NCBI RefSeq assembly: GCF_013284035.1
Contig: NZ_CP054141.1
Location: 930,001-994,000 of the forward strand
Direction: 5' to 3'
DNA from: Flavobacterium sp. M31R6
GTDB lineage: Bacteria; Bacteroidota; Bacteroidia; Flavobacteriales; Flavobacteriaceae
Length of the DNA: 64,000 nt
In this document: piece by piece, positions 1-8,250 of the stretch
How the letters are laid out: each line of letters begins with the position of its first letter
How positions within the stretch are numbered: the stretch's first letter is position 1
Position numbers and translations under genes: made by a program
The notes under the pieces: generated by a model
What the model was told of the DNA's origin: nothing
Database searches by the model: none
The model's input: the letters and a program-made list of their open reading frames with translations, nothing else

Positions 1-468
1 TGGTATTATGCGGTGGTAGCATCGGTTGCGGTTTTGTTTGGATTGTTCTTTTTGAATCAGAATTCGAATCCAACGTTTGAAGATTACAATCAGCCTGAAA
101 TGGCTTTTTTTACAGAGAGAGGGGAGGCGAATGATAATTTGAAACTAGCTCAGGATGCTTTTAATGCGAAAAGATATAAAGCTGCAATTCCGCTTTTTGA
201 AACTATTTTGAAAGCAGATAAAAGTGCCGAGATTCAGTATTTTTATGGAGTGGCACTACTGGAAGAGAATAGATTGCCAGAAGCCGAAGCGGTTTTTACA
301 AGTTTGGAGAAAGGGAATTCCATTTATAAAAATAAGGCGATTTGGAGTTTGGCTTTGACTAAATTGAAGCAAAAAGATTATAAATCGTGCAAAGAGCTTT
401 TGTTGACGATTCCTGAGGATTATGAAGGAAATGATCAGGTGGATGCGTTGCTGAATGATTTGGATTAA
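1..468 (+). CDS. TPR-repeat protein with N-terminal membrane anchor (5' end outside window)
   Basis: The reading frame is open from base 1, so the true start lies left of the window. The first residues form one hydrophobic segment (YYAVVASVAVLFGLFFLN). After a short linker come about two to three tetratricopeptide-like helical pairs, for example AQDAFNAKRYKAAIPLFETI and YFYGVALLEENRLPEAEAVF. TPRs are protein-binding scaffolds; no enzymatic motif is visible. It is probably a bitopic inner-membrane protein with a soluble TPR domain, but the side of the membrane and the partner are unknown. It ends about 200 bp before the TatD gene and the two are separated by a repeat-rich spacer, so an operon is not obvious. 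Confidence 0.75.
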   Translation, partial: WYYAVVASVAVLFGLFFLNQNSNPTFEDYNQPEMAFFTERGEANDNLKLAQDAFNAKRYKAAIPLFETILKADKSAEIQYFYGVALLEENRLPEAEAVFTSLEKGNSIYKNKAIWSLALTKLKQKDYKSCKELLLTIPEDYEGNDQVDALLNDLD

Positions 469-483
469 TATTCTATAACGGTT

Positions 484-600
484 TTTTCGCGAAGATTCGC
501 AGAGGATTACACGAAGATTCACAAAGTTTATTTTTAAAGATTCGCTGAGATATTAAAATCTTTGCGAATCTTTTTTTTCTTTGTGAATCTTTGGGAAATA
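484..600. repeat. Intergenic interleaved inverted repeats
   Basis: Two perfect inverted pairs lie in this spacer: AAGATTCGCA (492-501) with TGCGAATCTT (563-572), and AAGATTCACAAAG (514-526) with CTTTGTGAATCTT (579-591). The order is A-B-A'-B', so the stems are interleaved: either stem can form, or both as a pseudoknot. A run of T follows the first stem, which would suit a terminator for the upstream TPR gene. Confidence 0.6.
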
Positions 601-669
601 TTTTTTGCGCAACTCCTTTTTTGGTAAAGCCCGTTTTTTCGAGTAATTTTGCGGAATTAAAATTTACAC

Positions 670-1449
670 TTGGAAACAAAAACAATACTTACAGATACCC
701 ACACCCATTTATATTCAGAAGAATTTGATTTGGACAGAAGCGAAATGATGCAACGCGCCATTGATAATGGGGTTACACGCTTTTTTGTTCCTGCGATAGA
801 TTCTACTTGTACGCAAAGCATGTATGATTTGGAACGAGATTATCCCAATAATATATTCTTGATGATGGGTTTACATCCTACTTATGTAAAGGATAATTAT
901 CTGGAGGAATTGCAGCATGTTGAAACTGAGTTGACTAAAAGAAAGTTCGCCGCTATTGGTGAAATAGGGATTGATTTGTATTGGGATAAAACACATTTGG
1001 TCGAGCAACAAATCGCGTTTAGAAAACAAATTCAGTTAGCCAAACAATATAAACTTCCGATAGTGATTCATTGTCGTGAGGCTTTTGATGAAATATTCGA
1101 AATTTTGGAAGAGGAGAAATCACCTGAATTGTTTGGAATTTTTCATTGCTTTTCGGGAACTTATGAGCAGGCCTTGCAGGCGATATCGTATAATATGAAA
1201 TTAGGAATAGGCGGGGTTGTTACATTTAAAAATGGAAAAATAGATCAATTTTTGAATAAAATCGATTTAAAACATATTGTTTTGGAAACAGATTCCCCAT
1301 ATTTGGCTCCAATTCCTTATCGCGGCAAACGCAACGAAAGCAGCTATTTAATAAATGTTGTCGATAAATTGGCCCAAATATATAGCCTTTCGGCAAATGA
1401 GATAGCGGCCGTAACAACCGATAATTCTGCAAAAATATTCGGTATTTAA
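670..1449 (+). CDS. TatD family metal-dependent deoxyribonuclease
   Basis: The 259-residue protein has normal TatD length and metal-binding motifs: DTHTH (His11 and His13), Glu98 in GEIGID, His134 in VIHCRE, His159 in FHCFSG and Asp208 in ETDSPYLAP. TatD enzymes are cytoplasmic two-metal nucleases with 3'-5' exonuclease or AP-endonuclease activity linked to DNA repair. The only start that keeps the DTHTH motif is TTG at 670; no ATG lies upstream in frame. It reads co-directionally with the acyltransferase and asparaginase genes and may share a transcript with them. The family call is firm; the substrate is not shown by sequence. Confidence 0.93.
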   Translation: METKTILTDTHTHLYSEEFDLDRSEMMQRAIDNGVTRFFVPAIDSTCTQSMYDLERDYPNNIFLMMGLHPTYVKDNYLEELQHVETELTKRKFAAIGEIGIDLYWDKTHLVEQQIAFRKQIQLAKQYKLPIVIHCREAFDEIFEILEEEKSPELFGIFHCFSGTYEQALQAISYNMKLGIGGVVTFKNGKIDQFLNKIDLKHIVLETDSPYLAPIPYRGKRNESSYLINVVDKLAQIYSLSANEIAAVTTDNSAKIFGI

Positions 1450-1513
1450 TATCGATTTTCTGTAACTTTAATATTTTTTTTGTTCTTTTGTCCAACTAAA
1501 TTGAAAACTAACA

Positions 1514-2650
1514 ATGAATAAATTTGATGCGATTCGGTCTTTTTATGATTCCGAAATAAACGAAGGAATAATAAAAGTTATTGATCATCCGATGATGAAA
1601 GCTTTAATGAACTTTTGTTTTCCAGGAGTAGAAGATGAAATTTGGAAAGAACAGCTTCGCAAAACTCATTCAATTCGTGATTTTCAATGTAACTTTATTT
1701 ATTATGGAGTGCAACAGGTGTTGGAGAAAAGCTCGGAGGGCTTAACCACATCTGGTTTTGAAAAGTTAGAAAAGAACACTGCTTATCTTTTTATCTCGAA
1801 TCATAGAGATATCGTTTTAGACACAACTCTGTTAAACTCTTCTTTGTTTGAACATGGTTTGGATATGACTTCGTCGGCTATTGGTGATAATTTGGTGAAA
1901 AAATCTTTTTTAAAAACATTAGCAAAACTAAACAGGAACTTTTTGGTTCTACGTGGATTATCACCAAGAGAATTACTGGTGAGTTCCAAATTGCTGTCTG
2001 AATATATGGCTCAGTTGTTGTTACACGAAAATCGTTCGGTTTGGATTGCGCAACGCGAAGGAAGAACCAAAGATGGAAATGACGAAACCAATCCTGGGGT
2101 TTTGAAAATGATTGCCATGGGATCTGACGAACCTAATATAATGGATTATTTTAAGAAAATTAAAATTGTTCCGGTTTCAATTTCATACGAATATGATCCA
2201 ACAGATGCTTTGAAAATGCCACAGTTATTGGCAGAAGCAAATAATGAAATTTACAAGAAAGAGAAAAACGAAGATTTCAAGACTTTGTTGAGTGGAATCA
2301 TCGGGCAAAAGAAAAGAATTCACATACATATAGGTGATGTTCTGGATACTGAAATCGATGAAATTATCAAAAATGTAGATACTACCAACAAGCAAGTTCA
2401 AGCATTGGCTCAAGTAATTGACGATTCCATTTTGAGCAATTACAAATTGTGGACAACCAATTTTATCGCTTACGATATTTTGAACTGCTCGAATCGATTT
2501 TCTCATTTATATACCGAAAACGAAAAATTGCTTTTTGAGCGACGTTTGGAGATGAGAATTGATCACGAACATCCAGTTGCCAAACAAGGGTTTTTGGACA
2601 TGTACGCAAATCCAGTTGTCAATAAATTAAAATATGTTAATGAACTCTAA
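1514..2650 (+). CDS. 1-acyl-sn-glycerol-3-phosphate acyltransferase-like protein
   Basis: The 378-residue protein has a PlsB/PlsC-like catalytic segment: NHRDIVLD at residues 96-103 and a second block QREGRTKDGND near residue 182, which resembles the phosphate-binding motif of glycerol-phosphate acyltransferases. One oddity is that the aspartate after His97 lies six residues on (Asp103), not five as in canonical HX4D; Asp99 is an alternative partner. Expected role: transfer of an acyl group to a lysophospholipid or related acceptor at the inner membrane. It overlaps the asparaginase gene by up to 17 bp, which points to a shared transcript. The family call is good; the acceptor is unknown. Confidence 0.8.
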   Translation: MNKFDAIRSFYDSEINEGIIKVIDHPMMKALMNFCFPGVEDEIWKEQLRKTHSIRDFQCNFIYYGVQQVLEKSSEGLTTSGFEKLEKNTAYLFISNHRDIVLDTTLLNSSLFEHGLDMTSSAIGDNLVKKSFLKTLAKLNRNFLVLRGLSPRELLVSSKLLSEYMAQLLLHENRSVWIAQREGRTKDGNDETNPGVLKMIAMGSDEPNIMDYFKKIKIVPVSISYEYDPTDALKMPQLLAEANNEIYKKEKNEDFKTLLSGIIGQKKRIHIHIGDVLDTEIDEIIKNVDTTNKQVQALAQVIDDSILSNYKLWTTNFIAYDILNCSNRFSHLYTENEKLLFERRLEMRIDHEHPVAKQGFLDMYANPVVNKLKYVNEL

Positions 2651-3668
2651 ACCTAAAATCCTCTTGATTTATACCGGTGGTACCATTGGTATGAGAAAGG
2701 ATTTTGAGACAGGAGCTCTTAAGGCTTTCAATTTTAGTAAACTCCTTCATAATATTCCCGAATTAAAATTACTGGATTGCGAGATAGATACTTTTTCGTT
2801 TGAAAATCCTATCGATTCGTCCAATATGAATCCTGAGCATTGGGCCGAAATTGTTCGTACAATTGAGAATAATTATGCCAATTTTGATGGTTTTGTGGTA
2901 TTACATGGTTCGGATACCATGTCGTATTCGGCTTCGGCATTGAGTTTTATGCTCGAAAATCTATCAAAACCTATCATTTTTACGGGCTCTCAACTGCCTA
3001 TTGGAGATTTGAGAACCGATGCTAAAGAAAATTTAATTACAGCGATTCAAATTGCTTCTTTACAAGAAAATGGCAAACCGCTCATCAAAGAAGTTTGTCT
3101 TTATTTTGAATACAAATTATACCGTGGTAATAGAACGACAAAGATAAATGCCGAACATTTTCGTGCTTTTGTTTCTCCTAATTACCCTTTTTTGGTGGAG
3201 TCTGGAGTGCATTTGAAAATCAATTCGGAATTGTTTTTACCAGCAAATGATGGAACTTCTTTGAAAGTTCATACACATTTGGACAATAATGTGGCAATTA
3301 TCAAAATGTTTCCGGGAATAAGTGAAACCGTACTGTCTGCGATTTTAAATATTGACAGTTTGAAAGGAATTGTACTTGAAACCTACGGCGCAGGAAATGC
3401 ACCTACAGAAGAGTGGTTTTTGGCACTTTTGCAAAATGCAATAAATAGAGGTTTACATATTGTAAATGTTACGCAATGTTCGATAGGCAGTGTGAGTATG
3501 GGGCATTATGAAACAAGTACCACTATGAAAAAACTGGGAATTATCTCTGGAAAAGATATTACTACTGAAGCTGCAATTACCAAATTAATGTATTTATTGG
3601 GGCAAAATATAGCTTCGTCAGACTTCAAAAATGTATTCGAAACTTCATTAAGGGGAGAAATGCAATAA
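2634..3668 (+). CDS. ansA: Type I (cytosolic) L-asparaginase
   Basis: The 344-residue protein carries both asparaginase signatures: YTGGTIGM with nucleophile Thr14, and LHGSDTMSY with Thr95 of the second catalytic triad. DSSN (61-64) and FTGSQLP (116-122) form the rest of the substrate pocket. The reaction is L-asparagine + H2O to L-aspartate + ammonia. There is no signal peptide, so it should be the cytosolic, type I form. The start is ATG at 2634 or ATG at 2640; both overlap the end of the acyltransferase gene, suggesting translational coupling. It is the last gene before tRNA-Ser and the integrated elements. Confidence 0.93.
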   Translation: MLMNSKPKILLIYTGGTIGMRKDFETGALKAFNFSKLLHNIPELKLLDCEIDTFSFENPIDSSNMNPEHWAEIVRTIENNYANFDGFVVLHGSDTMSYSASALSFMLENLSKPIIFTGSQLPIGDLRTDAKENLITAIQIASLQENGKPLIKEVCLYFEYKLYRGNRTTKINAEHFRAFVSPNYPFLVESGVHLKINSELFLPANDGTSLKVHTHLDNNVAIIKMFPGISETVLSAILNIDSLKGIVLETYGAGNAPTEEWFLALLQNAINRGLHIVNVTQCSIGSVSMGHYETSTTMKKLGIISGKDITTEAAITKLMYLLGQNIASSDFKNVFETSLRGEMQ

Positions 3669-3729
3669 TATTGATTTTTTACTTTCAAAATTCATTTTTT
3701 TTAATGTTCTTTGCAGACCCAAATAAAAT

Positions 3730-3816
3730 AGAGAGGTGTCCGAGTGGTTGAAGGAGCTAGCCTGGAAAGCTAGTATATGGGTAACTGTATCGAGGGTTCG
3801 AATCCCTTCCTCTCTG
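3730..3816 (+). tRNA. tRNA-Ser (anticodon GGA)
   Basis: A full cloverleaf can be drawn by hand: acceptor AGAGAGG (3730-3736) pairs with CCTCTCT (3809-3815), discriminator G3816; anticodon stem CTAGC/GCTAG with loop CTGGAAA, so anticodon GGA at 3764-3766; a long variable arm typical of serine tRNA; T-arm GAGGG-TTCGAAT-CCCTT. CCA is not encoded. The 3' end is the core of the attachment site used by the two elements that follow, and the gene remains intact after integration. Confidence 0.97.
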
Positions 3817-3817
3817 C
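3795..3817. other. Attachment site attL of element 1 (within tRNA-Ser 3' end)
   Basis: This 23-bp stretch covers the T-arm, the acceptor 3' strand, the discriminator base and one further base. It recurs exactly at 26133-26155 and, over its last 15 bases, at 36928-36942. tRNA 3' ends are classic targets of tyrosine recombinases. Confidence 0.85.
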
Positions 3818-3860
3818 GAAAACAAGTGATGTTTCTCGCTTAAATCGTTTTAAAGTGCTA

Positions 3861-3899
3861 AAAACCTGCAAGTTATGAATTTGCAGGTTTTCTTTTTTT
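3861..3899 (+). terminator. Rho-independent terminator after tRNA-Ser, carried by element 1
   Basis: A perfect stem of AAAACCTGCAA (3861-3871) and TTGCAGGTTTT (3881-3891) is followed by a T tract. It lies on the element side of the att core, so the element supplies a replacement terminator for the tRNA after integration. Confidence 0.75.
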
Positions 3900-3939
3900 A
3901 TACCCTGGACCTTCATAATTTTCAAAAAGGCTCCTATTT

Positions 3940-3990
3940 TTTGTGGCACATTCGTGGCGCAACGGGCTGGGAAAAAAAGTGTGCCACAAA
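3940..3990. other. Probable integrase arm-binding sites, left end of element 1
   Basis: TTTGTGGCACATTCGTGGC at 3940-3958 also occurs at 26061-26079 near the other end. GTGCCACAAA at 3981-3990 is the reverse complement of its first ten bases. Short subterminal repeats in direct and inverted orientation are typical arm-type sites of tyrosine recombinases. The role is inferred from position only. Confidence 0.6.
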
Positions 3991-4087
3991 ATCGTTGTAA
4001 CTGATTGATTTATAACATGTAAACTGCATTAACGACTTGATTTTAAAGAACTATAGTTCGACCTTTATTAACTTAAAATGTTGAATT

Positions 4088-5479
4088 ATGTTAGAGAACA
4101 GTTTTGGATTAACTTTCTTTTTGAAGAGTCCGCGAAAAAAAACTAATGTCAGATCTATTTATTTAAGAATTACAGTTGATGGGATTCCTAAAGAAACATC
4201 TACGAAGTACAGTTGGAATGTAAACCGGTGGGATCAGAAATTGGAAAGAGCTACTGGAAGTAAGGAAGATTCTAGAGTATTAAATGAATTTTTGAATTCG
4301 CTGGAATTGAAAGTCAAAAAAAGAAAAACAGATTTGCTTTACAGTGACCAAACGATCACTGCGCAGAAACTCATTGATTACGTTAAAGGGAAGGTAGCTT
4401 CAAAAGCAAAAGTTTTAGAAGAGTTTCAAAACCATAATAATGAAGTCAAAGCGTTGGTGCCGAAAGAGTATGCTCCAGGCACGCTTGAGCGTTATGTAAC
4501 AGCCAAATCTCATGTTAGTGATTTTATAAGGTTTAAATATAACGTAGATGATCTTGAATTCAGGGAGCTAAATTATGAATTTATAAAAGATTACGAGTTT
4601 TACCTTAAAACAGTACAAGGATGCAGCAATAACACTTCTTTAAAGTATATATCTAACTTTAAGAAAATTGTGCTCAGAGCCATAGCTAAAGAGATTATTA
4701 CAACTGATCCTTTTAAGCTGTTCAAGGGTAAAAAGACCAAAACGAATAAAAAACCCATGACTGCAGAAGAGCTTTTTATATTGGAGGATCGCGATTTTGC
4801 CATAGAGAGACTAGAAGTAGTTAGAGATGTTTTTATTTTCCAATGTTATACGGGATTAGCTTATATAGATGTTTTCCAACTGAAGCTGGCAAATATTAAA
4901 ATCGGTATTGATGGGGGACAATGGATTATGTCCGCGAGGCAGAAAACGGATTCCGAAACTAATATTCCATTGCTTCCAAAAGCTGTTGAAATTATGGAGA
5001 AATACAAAAAACATCCTTTATGCCTGAAACGTGGTACTGTCTTGCCTGTTTTGTCAAATCAGAAGATGAATGCCTACTTGAAGGAAATCGGTGATTTATG
5101 CGGTTTCAATTTCACATTGAACACACATAAAGCGAGACGTACTTTTGGAAGTACAGTTACGCTGAACAATGGTGTGCCAATTCATGTAGTTAAAGAAATG
5201 CTTGGTCATCAATCTGTTAAGCAGACTGAGGAATACGCATTAACAGAACAAGTGACAATTGGTAGGGAGATGCAAGTATTAAAGAATAGATTGGATAGGG
5301 AAAAAATTATTACCCGAGGTGAGGGGCTTTCTGTTCTCGAAAGAATGGAAAGGGAAATTCAAGAATTGAAGCAGCAATTTGCTACTGCTGATAGTGCGCA
5401 GAGTATTGTACATAATGCTGAAGAACTTCTGGATATAGATTTACAGATGGTAAAGTTACGTAAGGTTTTTAATGTATGA
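4088..5479 (+). CDS. Tyrosine recombinase / integrase of element 1 (IntDOT-like)
   Basis: The 463-residue phage-type integrase has an N-terminal arm-binding region, a SAM-like core-binding domain (about 120-220) and a C-terminal catalytic domain. Catalytic residues visible: Lys286 in RQKTDS, His347-x-x-Arg350 in THKARRTF, His374 in LGHQS and nucleophile Tyr383. The first arginine of the RKHRHY set is replaced: the box reads TGLAYIDV, with Ala258 where Arg is usual, as in the CTnDOT-type integrases of Bacteroidota. A tail of about 60 residues after the Tyr contains a heptad-like stretch. It lies 270 bp inside the left att site and should catalyse integration and excision of element 1. Confidence 0.93.
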   Translation: MLENSFGLTFFLKSPRKKTNVRSIYLRITVDGIPKETSTKYSWNVNRWDQKLERATGSKEDSRVLNEFLNSLELKVKKRKTDLLYSDQTITAQKLIDYVKGKVASKAKVLEEFQNHNNEVKALVPKEYAPGTLERYVTAKSHVSDFIRFKYNVDDLEFRELNYEFIKDYEFYLKTVQGCSNNTSLKYISNFKKIVLRAIAKEIITTDPFKLFKGKKTKTNKKPMTAEELFILEDRDFAIERLEVVRDVFIFQCYTGLAYIDVFQLKLANIKIGIDGGQWIMSARQKTDSETNIPLLPKAVEIMEKYKKHPLCLKRGTVLPVLSNQKMNAYLKEIGDLCGFNFTLNTHKARRTFGSTVTLNNGVPIHVVKEMLGHQSVKQTEEYALTEQVTIGREMQVLKNRLDREKIITRGEGLSVLERMEREIQELKQQFATADSAQSIVHNAEELLDIDLQMVKLRKVFNV

Positions 5480-5509
5480 TAAAAGCATTTTAATATTACC
5501 AAGGAACAC

Positions 5510-5809
5510 TTAAGATAAATCGTGAGGCTTTATTGTTATTTCCACTTCGCTTCGATATCCTGGATGATAGGATGGTCTGTAATTGATATAGCCCATTTGC
5601 TGCAACTCCTTAAAGTATTTATGATAGGTTGGGATTGTGCTAATATGCGATAGTGACATTATCTTGCTACGACTCACTTTAATGATCCTAGTCTGTCCTT
5701 GCTTATAAGCGAGACAAAGAATTGCACTTAAGAGTGCAAAGTGCCAAACATTTAGTCTGTGATCTTCTTCTAAAAAGGAAAGGTACTTTAAAAGCTTTTT
5801 AAGTCTCAT
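5510..5809 (-). CDS. Small winged-helix-like protein of element 1
   Basis: This 99-residue basic protein has a helix-rich body and a possible wHTH region (SRSKIMSLSHISTIPTYHKY followed by FKELQQMGYINYRPS). Small proteins with this recognition-helix plus wing pattern are common beside integrases in Bacteroidota elements and probably bind DNA to regulate excision or mobilization. It follows the HTH gene at 5811-6086 with a one-base gap, so the two form an operon, and it is convergent with the integrase gene. No precise function can be assigned. Confidence 0.65.
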   Translation of the reverse strand: MRLKKLLKYLSFLEEDHRLNVWHFALLSAILCLAYKQGQTRIIKVSRSKIMSLSHISTIPTYHKYFKELQQMGYINYRPSYHPGYRSEVEITIKPHDLS

Positions 5810-5810
5810 A

Positions 5811-6086
5811 TTATTTTTTATCGTTGAACAGATTCATTAAATCTGATTTGTTGTAATAGTAAGATCCTAAAATTTTTTTGAAGCGCACTTTTCCAGTAAT
5901 CCGGAGATTCTGTAACGATGCTGCAGACATATCCATTAGTTTCTTGACAACACGGCTTTTAATCCATTCTGGATTTAGGTCGTCATCGTCTTTATTCTGG
6001 TTGTTCTTTATAATTTGTTTGAATTGGTCTACAAGCAATAGACCAAATTGCCTTAAATCATCTTTATTTATATTGTCGTTCATCAT
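5811..6086 (-). CDS. Helix-turn-helix protein, excisionase-like, element 1
   Basis: The C-terminal half reads MDMSAASLQNLRITGKVRFK then ILGSYYYNKSDLMNLF. This is the usual layout of Xis/MerR-type small DNA-binding domains: HTH, then a basic wing, then a Tyr/Asp-rich docking helix. The N-terminal half is a charged helix (DQFKQIIKNNQNKDDDD). I place the start at the ATG pair at 6083-6086, behind GAGAGGTGCG; an in-frame ATG at 6098 would add four residues. It is probably the recombination directionality factor or a regulator of the neighbouring integrase, first gene of a two-gene operon. Confidence 0.7.
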   Translation of the reverse strand: MMNDNINKDDLRQFGLLLVDQFKQIIKNNQNKDDDDLNPEWIKSRVVKKLMDMSAASLQNLRITGKVRFKKILGSYYYNKSDLMNLFNDKK

Positions 6087-6099
6087 CGCACCTCTCATT

Positions 6100-6478
6100 T
6101 ATTGTTAATTGTGAGCTAAGTTATGGCGCAATGTTTTTCTTTGCTTAAAAGTGGCGCTTTGGGTAGCTTTTAGGCATTAAATGTCCATGCGTAGGAATTT
6201 AATAGGTAGAATTCCTCGAGGCTTTGCCTCGGGGTTAAAGAGGAAAATTTGAAAACCTTAGGTTTCCATAAAACTAAAATTTACTCTTTTCCGATTGATA
6301 CCTCGATGACTCTGCCTCGGGGTAATTCATTTTTGGAAGTAGGGACTTTTTCAATGCCTTTCATCTAATAGCCTCATTTTTAATAATAATTCCTTATATG
6401 GAACTATTTATTATAAGAGAATCGTGTTAGGAGCACTGCAATTATTTTTTTAAATGAATATCCAAATTTAGATTGCGT
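6100..6478. other. Gene-free spacer with two GC-rich hairpin copies
   Basis: No supported ORF. Two related blocks, CTCGAGGCTTTGCCTCGGGG (about 6217-6236) and a diverged copy near 6302-6322 ending in CTGCCTCGGGG, stand out against AT-rich DNA; the first can form the stem CGAGGC/GCCTCG. AAACCTTAGGTTT between them is a 13-base near-palindrome. Function unknown. Confidence 0.45.
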
Positions 6479-6900
6479 TCAAGAGAGGTGTCTTTTGAAA
6501 GCATCTCTAAATTGGTACAGCAAACGCTCAAATAATCGTAAATCCTCGGTAACAATATTAGAAGTACCTGATATTTATTGCTGAAAAACGATTTGTTTTT
6601 TATAAGAGGTTTCTAAGCCGTTTGGTAAGGGAATTCTAATTAATAAATTACCTTCTTTGTCAGGAGTTAGCGAAATGGCTTTTACAATTCCTTTTACAAT
6701 GTCAAATTCTCTATCAGGATAATTCTCCAATCGAATATTTACAATTTCCCCCACTTTTATTTTGCTAGAATTATGGGCAGTCGCTTTTATAATTCCAATA
6801 TACTTTTTTCCTTGTTGGAATTATGGCAAAAACATTATCCCTAGGCTATAGTTTCATTGCAGAGATTTTTTCAATATTTAAATTACTTTGCTATCAAAGT
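6479..6900 (-). pseudogene. HlyD family secretion protein, C-terminal remnant
   Basis: Reading the minus strand gives a recognisable membrane-fusion-protein C terminus: GIIKATAHNSSKIKVGE, VNIRLENYPDREFDIVKGIV, LPNGLETSYKKQIVFQQ and then VTEDLRLFERLLYQFRD. It is broken in at least three places: an in-frame TAA directly after VFQQ, a one-base frameshift between DNVFAIIPTRKK and YIGIIK, and a TAG in the upstream part after ISAMKL. The N-terminal two thirds of the gene and its ABC partner are absent. HlyD proteins link inner-membrane exporters to the outer membrane in type I secretion. It is probably a relic of former cargo of element 1. Confidence 0.75.
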
Positions 6901-7194
6901 GATAAAAAAATCGGTTTAGTTCTAAGTTGAACTAAATTTTATTGCCAAGGAATTTTGGTGTCATTTTCCCCATTAGATTTGTCTTTAATGTTAACTATTT
7001 AGTTTATACTATTATTTTTATATATATTATAAAAAAGCAAAGAATAATTATTATGAATTGAAAAGTGATTAAATAGTAAGGATATGTTTAATTTTTTTAG
7101 ATTTATTAATCGTTTTATTGATATTTTTGCCTTGTTAATTTTTGATGGATTGATTTTATGTTTGTGAGATTAACTTTTATCAATTTTAGATTTT
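6901..7194. other. AT-rich spacer upstream of the AraC-type gene
   Basis: Very AT-rich, no ORF. It presumably contains the promoter of the regulator gene, but I see no convincing -33/-7 pair. Confidence 0.3.
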
Positions 7195-8250
7195 ATGACT
7201 TTAGATAATTGGCCAAAATATATTCAGAAGTATCTTTTTCTTCTTAAAGATGATTTTTTTAAACTTCCTTATTTATTTAATTCTCCAAAAATAATGCTGG
7301 AGAGTATCTTAAAACTTCCAATAACGAATCATATTCCTTTAAAACAACTTATTTCTTTCAATACTGCTCTTTGTAAAGCAAAGATGTATTATCGTGAAAT
7401 TGAGGATGGTTTTTGGATTTTGGAAGTGGATATGAGTGTTAAGGAAAATATTGTTACTAAATCTCGTTATGATAAGAATGAATTAAGTGAGTATTACTTG
7501 CTTACATTCTCAGTATTTGAGTACAAGTTTTCTTTTAAAGATAGTCAAGAGATATTACTTTTAAGTACTTGTTGGACTTTCAGTAAGCCAGAAACCAAAG
7601 TGTCTAGTTATTTTTACAAAGGAACAACTGGTAAATTCTTTAGTTTTGCTATTAGAAAAGATTGGGTTGATAAAAATTTTTCCTCTAAAAAATTCCAACA
7701 CAGAAAGGCTATCAGGAACTTTTTAAATGCTAAAAAAGGGTCTTATACTTGGTTAGACATTGCACCGCAGGCGCATAATATAACGAAAGAGATTTCGATA
7801 ATTTTGAAAAATGTGGATGATATACAATCTGATAGAGCGAGATTGAAGAAGAAATGCATAAACTTAATGGCTGATTTTTTTGATAACTCTTTTGAAGACA
7901 ACCGTATTTTAGATAATATTTCCTTGACTAATTTAGACTATCATAATGTAGCCAAGGCAGAAAAAATTATTTTGCATAATTTGCAACTGCCTTTTATCGG
8001 TATCGAATCCATTGCAAAGGAAGTCAATACATCTCCTACAAAATTGAAGTCAAATTTTAAAGTAGTTTTTGGGTTCTCTATGTTGCAATATCATAAAGAG
8101 AAAAATATGCTTTTGGCTATGCAATTAATTCAAAATTCAAATATCCATATTCAAGATATTGCAGTTGTTACAGGTTATGATTCTGCTAGTCGATTTGCTT
8201 CTAACTTTAAAAAGCGCTTTGGAAAATTGCCTTCTGAGGTTCGTTTATGA
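7195..8250 (+). CDS. AraC family transcriptional regulator
   Basis: The C-terminal ~85 residues of this 351-residue protein form a standard AraC/XylS double HTH: IGIESIAKEVNTSPTKLKSN for the first and IQDIAVVTGYDSASRFASNF with FKKRFGKLPSEVR for the second. The N-terminal ~250 residues are a diverged sensor domain that I do not recognise. It is the only regulator next to the adhesin module (8955-21637), reads in the same direction and is separated from it by a 700-bp AT-rich spacer, so it is a likely activator of those genes. That link is inference from position. Confidence 0.88.
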   Translation: MTLDNWPKYIQKYLFLLKDDFFKLPYLFNSPKIMLESILKLPITNHIPLKQLISFNTALCKAKMYYREIEDGFWILEVDMSVKENIVTKSRYDKNELSEYYLLTFSVFEYKFSFKDSQEILLLSTCWTFSKPETKVSSYFYKGTTGKFFSFAIRKDWVDKNFSSKKFQHRKAIRNFLNAKKGSYTWLDIAPQAHNITKEISIILKNVDDIQSDRARLKKKCINLMADFFDNSFEDNRILDNISLTNLDYHNVAKAEKIILHNLQLPFIGIESIAKEVNTSPTKLKSNFKVVFGFSMLQYHKEKNMLLAMQLIQNSNIHIQDIAVVTGYDSASRFASNFKKRFGKLPSEVRL

